Position numbers and translations under genes: made by a program
Source of the DNA: an uncultured Asticcacaulis sp.
GTDB taxonomy: Bacteria; Pseudomonadota; Alphaproteobacteria; Caulobacterales; Caulobacteraceae
Reading direction: 5' to 3'
NCBI GenBank assembly: GCA_946480125.1
Contig: CAMLIY010000222.1
Span: forward strand, 1 to 5,338
DNA length: 5,338 bases
The notes under the pieces: generated by a model
The model's input: only the letters and a program-made list of their open reading frames with translations
Databases searched by the model: none
What the model was told of the DNA's origin: nothing
In this document: positions 1-5,338 of the stretch, piece by piece
Layout of the letters: every line of letters begins with the position of its first letter
Position numbering within the stretch: position 1 is the stretch's first letter

Positions 1-18
1 ATGTTGTGGGGGCGCTGA
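1..18 (+). CDS. 3' end of an upstream gene (last five codons and stop), identity unknown
   Basis: The first 18 bases read in frame as Met-Leu-Trp-Gly-Arg followed by TGA at 16-18, with only one base between this stop and the ATG of the molybdoenzyme gene at 20. This is the arrangement expected for translational coupling, so I read it as the tail of an upstream co-transcribed gene. YedY/MsrP-type molybdoenzymes are usually encoded next to a membrane haem protein (a cytochrome b or MsrQ-like subunit) that feeds them electrons, so such a subunit is the natural guess. Five codons cannot prove it. The ATG at position 1 is most likely an internal methionine, not a start. Confidence 0.4.
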   Translation: MLWGR

Positions 19-19
19 T

Positions 20-780
<761 letters not shown>

Positions 781-784
<4 letters not shown>

Positions 785-1254
785 GCCGTCAAATCGACAA
801 ATGGTGCATCCAGTGATCGCGCGGCGTCATCCGGTGTAATGCTCAACAACAATCCGCGCTGACCGGCATTTATGTAAACCGTGTCAAACAGTTGTGCCGT
901 TTCATCGATCACGGTCGCCGTCAGTTTGCGCTGGCCGAAAGGCGATATGCCGCCGACCTTATACCCGGTCAGGCGCTCGGCATCTGGCACCTTCATCATA
1001 TGGCCGGACTTGCCGTGGAAGGCCGCCGCCATCTTTTTCATGCTCACTTCGCAATCCGACGGCACTACCACGCAGACCGGCTTGCCATCTACTTCGGCCA
1101 TCAGGGTCTTGAAGGTTTGTGACGGATCGACACCCAGCGCTTCCGCCGCCTGCAAACCGACGCGCGGCGCGTCCGGATCGTAGTCATACGGATGCAGGTC
1201 GAAGGCGATGCCGAGTTTGGTGAGCATCAATGTGCCGGGTGTGGTTTTTGACAT
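781..1254 (-). CDS. ybaK: Cys-tRNA(Pro)/Cys-tRNA deacylase, YbaK/EbsC family
   Basis: This 157-residue cytoplasmic protein matches the whole length of the YbaK family, which hydrolyses amino acids wrongly loaded on tRNA, classically Cys-tRNA(Pro) made by prolyl-tRNA synthetase. Visible hallmarks are the N-terminal TPGTLMLTKLGIAF region (5-18), Lys49 in the segment SQTFKTLM (45-52) at the position of the family's essential lysine, the strand-loop VCVVVPSD (60-67), and the GYKVGGISPFGQRK block (97-110) that lines the substrate pocket. The ATG at 1254 gives the usual N-terminus (MSKTTPGT). No good Shine-Dalgarno sequence precedes it. It follows the aldolase gene on the same strand after 89 bases, so read-through transcription is possible but would cross two strong hairpins. 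Its TAA overlaps the TAA of the convergent molybdoenzyme gene by four bases. Confidence 0.93.
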
Positions 1255-1343
1255 GGTTTTGAGCCGGTAAGAAAGTAAGAAACCCCACCACCCCGCCGCA
1301 AGAGCGGCGCGGTCCCCTCCCCGACAAGTCGGGGAGGTATTGG
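1255..1343. repeat. GC-rich paired-hairpin intergenic element between ltaE and ybaK
   Basis: Two inverted repeats sit side by side. The first pairs 1294-1299 (CGCCGC) with 1304-1309 (GCGGCG) around the loop AAGA, and extends by three more pairs (1290-1292 with 1311-1313) beyond one C-C mismatch. The second is a perfect 10-base inverted repeat, 1316-1325 (CCTCCCCGAC) with 1328-1337 (GTCGGGGAGG), effectively a 9-pair stem with a CAAG loop. It lies just past the aldolase stop on the minus strand, so it could stop or stabilise the aldolase message, but no long U tract follows either hairpin in that direction. The CTCCCCGAC-x-GTCGGGGAG type of palindrome resembles interspersed intergenic repeats I recall from Caulobacterales genomes. 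That family assignment is from memory, and only one copy is present in this window. Confidence 0.7.
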
Positions 1344-2363
1344 TCAGGTGCAGTCGTTAAGGAAGGTGGTTACATCCTCTTCGGTGGTGGCGAAGCTGGT
1401 GACGAGGCGGTAGGCGTCCGGGCCTTCGGCGGGCCAGTTATAAAAGCGGTGGCCCCTGGCGAGCAGTCTGTCGGCCATGACTTTCGGCAGGGTAATGAAC
1501 AATTCGTTGGCCTCGACCGGATGCAGCAGTCCGACTCCGGCGCGATCTATCAGTCCATTACGCAGAGCATGCACCATCGCATTGGCGTGACTGCCAAGTT
1601 CGAGCCACAGATCATTTTCAAACAGGGCCTGCAACTGCGCCGAGACATAGCGCGCCTTGGAGGGCAGTTGCCCGGCGCGTTTGTGGATATAGGCGAAATC
1701 CTCGATCAGGGCCGGATTGAAGATGATTGCCGCCTCGGCCAGCATGGCGCCGTTCTTCGTGCCGCCGAATGACAGGATATCGACGCCGGCCACCACCTCC
1801 GCCGGCGCGCAGCCGAGTGACGCCACAGCATTGGCCAGGCGCGCGCCATCCATGTGAATATAAAGGCCATGCGTTTTAGCAAAGTCAGACAGGGCTTTCA
1901 GTTCGCCAAGCGAATAGACCGTACCCAGTTCGGTAGATTGCGTCAGGCTGATGACTCTGGGGCGCGAGGTATGCGGGGCGTGGCCGAGCGTGGTCTCGAT
2001 CAGGTCGCCGATACTGGCCACGGTCAGTTTGGCGTGATCGCCTTCGAGGCCGATGATCTTCCCGCCGGTAAAGAATTCCGGCAGGCCGCATTCATCGTTA
2101 TTAATGTGGCTCTGGCGGTGGGCCAGGATGGATTCATAAGGCCGGATCATCCGCGCCAGGGCCAGGCCGTTGCACGCCGAACCATTGACGACCGGAAACA
2201 GCCGCGCCTGCGGGGCCCCAAACACCATGCGAACCGTTTCCTGCAATTTTTCGGTCACGGGATCATGGCCATAGGCCGGCATATTGCCGTGATTGACGTC
2301 TATCAGGGCCTGCATGACCCTGGAATGGACGGGGGCGGTATTGTCGCTGGCGAAACTGGCCAT
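1344..2363 (-). CDS. ltaE: Low-specificity L-threonine aldolase (PLP-dependent, beta-eliminating lyase fold)
   Basis: The 339-residue product is a fold-type I PLP enzyme that cleaves L-threonine or L-allo-threonine to glycine and acetaldehyde, and often other beta-hydroxy amino acids. The order of motifs fits the family: FASDNTAPVH at the N-terminus (4-13), NGSACNGLAL (60-69) for phosphate binding, HINNDECGLPEFF (86-98) with His86 placed to stack on the cofactor ring, HMDGAR (170-175) with Asp172 for the pyridine nitrogen, and SFGGTKNG (198-205) with Lys203 as the Schiff-base lysine. The length is normal (E. coli LtaE is about 333 residues). The ATG at 2363 gives the expected short N-terminus ahead of FASDN; only a weak AGAG purine run precedes it. 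A TATAAT box lies about 45 bases upstream. Stereospecificity cannot be read from the sequence. A related beta-eliminating lyase is the main alternative. Confidence 0.9.
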   Translation of the reverse strand: MASFASDNTAPVHSRVMQALIDVNHGNMPAYGHDPVTEKLQETVRMVFGAPQARLFPVVNGSACNGLALARMIRPYESILAHRQSHINNDECGLPEFFTGGKIIGLEGDHAKLTVASIGDLIETTLGHAPHTSRPRVISLTQSTELGTVYSLGELKALSDFAKTHGLYIHMDGARLANAVASLGCAPAEVVAGVDILSFGGTKNGAMLAEAAIIFNPALIEDFAYIHKRAGQLPSKARYVSAQLQALFENDLWLELGSHANAMVHALRNGLIDRAGVGLLHPVEANELFITLPKVMADRLLARGHRFYNWPAEGPDAYRLVTSFATTEEDVTTFLNDCT

Positions 2364-2543
2364 GGGCTACTCTTTTTTAGGGAACGATTTGTTAGAATTA
2401 TTGCAAATTATAGTGTGAGCCGAGAAAGCCGGTTTTTGCTGTTATAAATTTAATCTGACAACAAGGTTTAAGGTCATTCTTTCATCAGGCCAATTAAATT
2501 GACGCTTAACCGAGTTTTATAACTGTTGTGATATTTCGGGCCT
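2364..2543. promoter_or_regulatory. AT-rich divergent promoter region between ltaE and the cupredoxin operon
   Basis: These 180 bases separate two divergent genes, are clearly richer in A+T than the flanking coding DNA, and hold no gene I can support. For rightward transcription, an extended -10 (TG-T-TATAAA) lies at 2440-2448, though no matching -35 is evident. A TTGACG box at 2499-2504 and TATAAC at 2518-2523 are only 13 bases apart, so they are unlikely to work together. Two symmetric elements may be operator-like: a perfect CAATT-A-AATTG palindrome at 2491-2501, and an 8-base inverted repeat GTTATAAA (2441-2448) / TTTATAAC (2516-2523) separated by 67 bases. Neither is assigned to a regulator. 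The cupredoxin ATG has no strong ribosome binding site in front of it. Confidence 0.55.
2407..2412 (-). promoter_or_regulatory. Candidate -10 box (TATAAT) for ltaE
   Basis: On the minus strand these six bases read TATAAT, a perfect sigma-70 type -10 hexamer, placed about 44 bases upstream of the aldolase start codon, which would give a leader of roughly 35 to 40 bases. The sequence 16 to 18 bases further upstream (AAACCG/AACCGG) does not resemble TTGACA, so this is a one-box prediction in AT-rich DNA and may be chance. Confidence 0.35.
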
Positions 2544-3185
2544 ATGAAACATCTTTTTCCAGGTATGGGCCCCGCTATCGGCATTCTGTCCTTCGCCTTG
2601 TGCGGCACGGCGATGGCTGCCGAGCTGCCCGTAGTTGTCAACAATCTGTCCGGCAAGCCGGTTGCCTTCGCGGTGGTGAGCTGGATGCCGTCGAGCGGCG
2701 CCATGATCCCGAATGCCGAAAAGAGCAAATTGTTTGTCATGGCGCAGAAAAACGTTCAGTTCATGCCCTATGTTCTGGCCGTTCCGGCAGGCGCGACGGT
2801 GGCTTTTCCTAATCAGGATCGTGTCAATCACCACGTTTACTCATTCTCGCCCGTCCAGCCTTTTCAGTTTCCCCTGTATGGCAAGGGTAAAAGCCACATA
2901 ATGAAATTCGATCACCCAGGCACGGTGGCGCTCGGCTGCAATATTCATGATTCCATGAGCGCATATATTCGTGTCGTCAACACGCCCTATTATGCCACAA
3001 CCGATGCCAGTGGCCGCGTCAGCCTGAGTGTGCCTGAGGGCGCCGGCAGCCTGTCTGTCTGGCAACCGAATCTGGAAGCGCCGGACCATCAGGCCGTAAA
3101 AAACATGACAATTGGCAAAACCGTTGCCGTACAGACTTTCAGTCTCAAGGTGCGCCAGGGTGTGCCGACAGCGGGTCCGTACTAG
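2544..3185 (+). CDS. Secreted amicyanin-like cupredoxin (type often labelled methylamine utilization protein)
   Basis: The 213-residue product has a Sec signal peptide: Lys3, a hydrophobic core around 10-20, and an Ala-Met-Ala site with likely cleavage after residue 25. The mature protein is a beta-rich plastocyanin/cupredoxin-like domain. His96 in VNHHVYSF (94-101) and the loop GCNIHDSM (131-138) supply Cys132, His135 and Met138. The Cys-x2-His-x2-Met spacing equals that of amicyanin, a type 1 copper protein, so copper binding is likely. About 150-205 looks like a further small beta-sandwich extension (TDASGRVSLSVPEGAGSL). Such proteins are often labelled methylamine utilization proteins, but no mau genes are seen here. 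The stop is three bases before the GGDEF/EAL gene, so the two are almost certainly co-transcribed. A partner role, reporting periplasmic copper or redox state to that enzyme, is inference. Met8 (2565) is an alternative start. Confidence 0.85.
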   Translation: MKHLFPGMGPAIGILSFALCGTAMAAELPVVVNNLSGKPVAFAVVSWMPSSGAMIPNAEKSKLFVMAQKNVQFMPYVLAVPAGATVAFPNQDRVNHHVYSFSPVQPFQFPLYGKGKSHIMKFDHPGTVALGCNIHDSMSAYIRVVNTPYYATTDASGRVSLSVPEGAGSLSVWQPNLEAPDHQAVKNMTIGKTVAVQTFSLKVRQGVPTAGPY

Positions 3186-3188
3186 ACA

Positions 3189-5338
3189 ATGCTTATTTTC
3201 CGACGCCTTAGCACGAAGCTGGCCGTGATGTTTGGCGGTTTGTTCGCCCTGGCCCTGCTGCTCATCGCGCTGGCGTCATATATGGCGGTCGTCTCTTACG
3301 CGCGGGCCTCCGTACAAAAAGAATTGCAGGCCTCGGCCAGTGTTTTCAAGCGAATATGGACCCTGAAATCGGACGCGCTGCAAACCAATGCCGTCCTGTT
3401 GTCGCGCGATTTTGGCTTCAAATCAGCCCTGGCCACTCATGATACAGCCACCGTGGAGTCGGCCTTTGACAATTTGCAAAGTCGGTTGAATGTCCAGACA
3501 GGGCTGATCATCGGCCCGGATGGCAAGCCGGTTACGGGCGAACAGGGCGAACTGGGACAGAGCCTGGCTGAGGCCCTGCGTTTCAAGGATGCCTTTGTCG
3601 CTGTCAATGGCATCATCGCCGTCGACAGTCGCCCTTATCAGGCCGTGGCCGCGCCGGTCATGGCGCCGGACCGTCTGGGTTGGGTCGTTTTCGTGCAACG
3701 CCTTGACGAGACTGAGATGCACACTCTGCAAGGCTTGTCATCCATTCCGATCAAGGCCAGCGTCCTGACGCAAACGCGTAACGGTCTGTGGCTGGGGCCG
3801 CAGGAACAGACCAGTGATTATAAGCCGTCATCCTTGAGCTTTTTTATCGACAAGAGCCTGCAAACCAAAATGGCCAGCATGATCGGTTCGGCCCATGGCA
3901 CGATGATCGCCGTCGCCACGCCCTTGCCCAATCTTGATGCCCAGCAAAAAAGCGTATTGTTGCTCAGCTATCCGCTGAATGAAGCATTGAAATCCTATCA
4001 GTCCCTGCTGACCGTCCTGCTGGGCATCGGCATTCTGGGGCTGGCCATGGTGGTGGCCGCCAGCCTTTATCTGGCGCGTAGCCTGACACGCCCTATCCTG
4101 GCCCTCAAGGATGCGGCCTTCGCACTGCGTGACGGCAAACCTGGCCAGGTACGGATCACGACCCATGACGAAATGGCTGACCTGGCTTCGGCCTTTAATG
4201 ACATGGCTATTTCGATTGAGGATCGTGAACGCGATATCACCCGCCTCGCCAAAAGTGATATGGCCACTGACCTGCCCAATCGTTCGGCTTTCGAAGACCA
4301 CATCTCAGGTCTGCGCGTCAGAGGTGTGGATAGCAATGTGGTGGTCGTCTGTATCGGCATTGATCGTTATGCCCATATTCGCGCCGTCTGGGGTGTATCC
4401 TATGCCCATACTCTGATCGCCCGTTTGCAGGATATCCTCGTGGGTATTTTCGCCAATGCCTATATCGCCCGCCTGTCGGCCGACACGCTGGGCCTGTGCC
4501 TTCATCCGTGTGAGGTTGAGCAGGCCCTGCCTCTGGCGCGCGCCATCGCTGCCCGTCTCGACAAGCGCGTGAAGGTGACTGAGGACCAGAGCCTGGATGT
4601 CATGGTCAGCCTCGGCGTCTACCATATGGCCAATGCCCGCCCGACACCGGATGAAATGATCGAGCGTGCCCTGATCGCGCTCGATCAGGCGCGGGCTGGC
4701 AAATCACGAATTGCCCTTTTTGATCCGCGCATCTATTCCGAACTGGCCGATACGCTGCTTCTGACCGATCAGCTGTATGCCGCCTTGGCCAGCAAGGTTT
4801 TGCAGGTCTGGTATCAGCCGAAATTCAGCTATCGTGAAGGGCGTATCACCTCAGTAGAAGCGTTAGTGCGCTGGAATCACGCTGAGCGCGGTTACGTATC
4901 GCCTCAGCGGTTTGTCCAGATTGCCGAGGAGACCGGTGCGATCCGCGACCTCACTACCCAGGTCTTGCAAACCTGCATTGCTGACCAGGGCCGATTGAAA
5001 TCGGCTGGATTTGATCTTGATGTCAGTATCAACTATTCCGGCCGGCTGCTCAGTGACGAGGCCTATAATGCCCGTGCATTGGCAATATGCGATCAGGCGG
5101 TAGGACAGATCTGCCTCGAAATCACCGAGACGGCGGTTATTGAAGATCCGAAGATCGGCCTGGCCGCGATCAATACCTTTGTTGATCGCGGACTGGAAAT
5201 CTCAATTGATGATTTTGGCACAGGTCTGTCATCCCTGGCCTACCTTAAACAGATACCTGCGCATGAGCTGAAGATAGACCGTTCGTTCATCATGGAAATT
5301 GAGGGGGGACAGCGCGACGCTTTGCTGGTGCGGTCGGC
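3189..5338 (+). CDS. Membrane sensor with HAMP, degenerate GGDEF and EAL domains (probable c-di-GMP phosphodiesterase), 3' partial
   Basis: The frame is open from ATG 3189 to the window end (716 complete codons), so the C-terminus is missing. Order: transmembrane helix (about 11-35), extracytoplasmic sensor region of about 235 residues (38-270, Cache-like by layout and by patterns such as LIIGPDGKPV at 106-115), second transmembrane helix (273-295), HAMP (about 296-350, starting RSLTRPILAL), GGDEF (about 351-515), EAL (from about 530). The GGDEF keeps DLPNR (361-365), but the signature is SADTL (430-434), so diguanylate cyclase activity is unlikely. The EAL side keeps EAL (557-559), Asn615, Glu644 in EIT, Asp674-Asp675 in DDFGTG, and Lys695 in ELKID, all expected for a c-di-GMP phosphodiesterase. 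The remaining EAL residues lie beyond the window. Coupling to the cupredoxin gene (gap of three bases) suggests that protein, or its copper or redox state, is the input. The ligand is not known. Confidence 0.92.
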   Translation, partial: MLIFRRLSTKLAVMFGGLFALALLLIALASYMAVVSYARASVQKELQASASVFKRIWTLKSDALQTNAVLLSRDFGFKSALATHDTATVESAFDNLQSRLNVQTGLIIGPDGKPVTGEQGELGQSLAEALRFKDAFVAVNGIIAVDSRPYQAVAAPVMAPDRLGWVVFVQRLDETEMHTLQGLSSIPIKASVLTQTRNGLWLGPQEQTSDYKPSSLSFFIDKSLQTKMASMIGSAHGTMIAVATPLPNLDAQQKSVLLLSYPLNEALKSYQSLLTVLLGIGILGLAMVVAASLYLARSLTRPILALKDAAFALRDGKPGQVRITTHDEMADLASAFNDMAISIEDRERDITRLAKSDMATDLPNRSAFEDHISGLRVRGVDSNVVVVCIGIDRYAHIRAVWGVSYAHTLIARLQDILVGIFANAYIARLSADTLGLCLHPCEVEQALPLARAIAARLDKRVKVTEDQSLDVMVSLGVYHMANARPTPDEMIERALIALDQARAGKSRIALFDPRIYSELADTLLLTDQLYAALASKVLQVWYQPKFSYREGRITSVEALVRWNHAERGYVSPQRFVQIAEETGAIRDLTTQVLQTCIADQGRLKSAGFDLDVSINYSGRLLSDEAYNARALAICDQAVGQICLEITETAVIEDPKIGLAAINTFVDRGLEISIDDFGTGLSSLAYLKQIPAHELKIDRSFIMEIEGGQRDALLVRS

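Noticed and set aside
1290..1337. The paired hairpins as a classical rho-independent terminator for ltaE
   Set aside because: On the minus strand neither stem is followed by a continuous T run. After the last stem the sequence is GGTGGTGGGGTTTCTT. A role in termination is not excluded, but the standard signature is absent.
1854..2447. A 197-codon plus-strand open frame opposite the aldolase gene
   Set aside because: It is antisense to a clearly conserved PLP enzyme, runs into the AT-rich promoter region, and its translation shows no recognisable domain. It is a shadow of the GC-rich codon bias.
2499..2523. TTGACG (2499) with TATAAC (2518) as a sigma-70 promoter for the cupredoxin operon
   Set aside because: The boxes are 13 bases apart, well short of the usual 16 to 18, so they are unlikely to act as a pair.
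2474..2834. Minus-strand open frames across the start of the cupredoxin gene
   Set aside because: They overlap the signal peptide and the cupredoxin coding region and have no recognisable product.
3828..4625. Two minus-strand open frames (3828-4301 and 4305-4625) inside the GGDEF/EAL gene
   Set aside because: They lie opposite the TM2-HAMP-GGDEF part of a well-supported gene and have low-complexity Gln/Gly/His-rich translations with no family resemblance.

Overview
The window looks like chromosomal DNA from an alphaproteobacterium, most likely a Caulobacterales member such as Asticcacaulis. The grounds are moderately high G+C coding with GCC/CTG/GGC-rich codon use, weak Shine-Dalgarno sequences, the type of genes present, and a GC-rich paired-hairpin intergenic element of a kind I associate with that group. 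The genus-level call is inference from general impression, not a computed match.

Layout, left to right. Bases 1-18 read in frame as the last codons of an upstream plus-strand gene. It is followed one base later by a complete YedY/MsrP-like molybdopterin oxidoreductase gene (20-784, +). That gene runs head-on into a YbaK-type aminoacyl-tRNA deacylase gene (781-1254, -), and the two stop codons share the four bases TTAA. Upstream of ybaK on the minus strand lies an 89-base gap filled by two adjacent perfect or near-perfect hairpins, then a low-specificity L-threonine aldolase gene (1344-2363, -). A 180-base AT-rich divergent intergenic region (2364-2543) separates this minus-strand pair from a plus-strand pair. 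That pair is a secreted amicyanin-like cupredoxin (2544-3185, +) and, three bases later, a large membrane-anchored sensor/HAMP/GGDEF/EAL protein (from 3189, +) that runs off the right edge.

The most interesting part is the last pair. A periplasmic single-domain copper protein with a Cys-x2-His-x2-Met ligand loop is tightly coupled to a c-di-GMP enzyme. The enzyme has a large extracytoplasmic sensor region, a GGDEF domain whose signature is degenerate (SADTL), and an EAL domain that keeps every catalytic residue visible in the window. The simplest reading is a periplasmic copper or redox signal that controls c-di-GMP breakdown. That function is inference. The sequence directly supports only the domain calls and the gene arrangement.

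The other genes are ordinary metabolism and quality control: a periplasmic molybdoenzyme, removal of mischarged amino acids from tRNA, and threonine or beta-hydroxy amino acid cleavage. I see no tRNA, rRNA, CRISPR array, transposase or phage gene.
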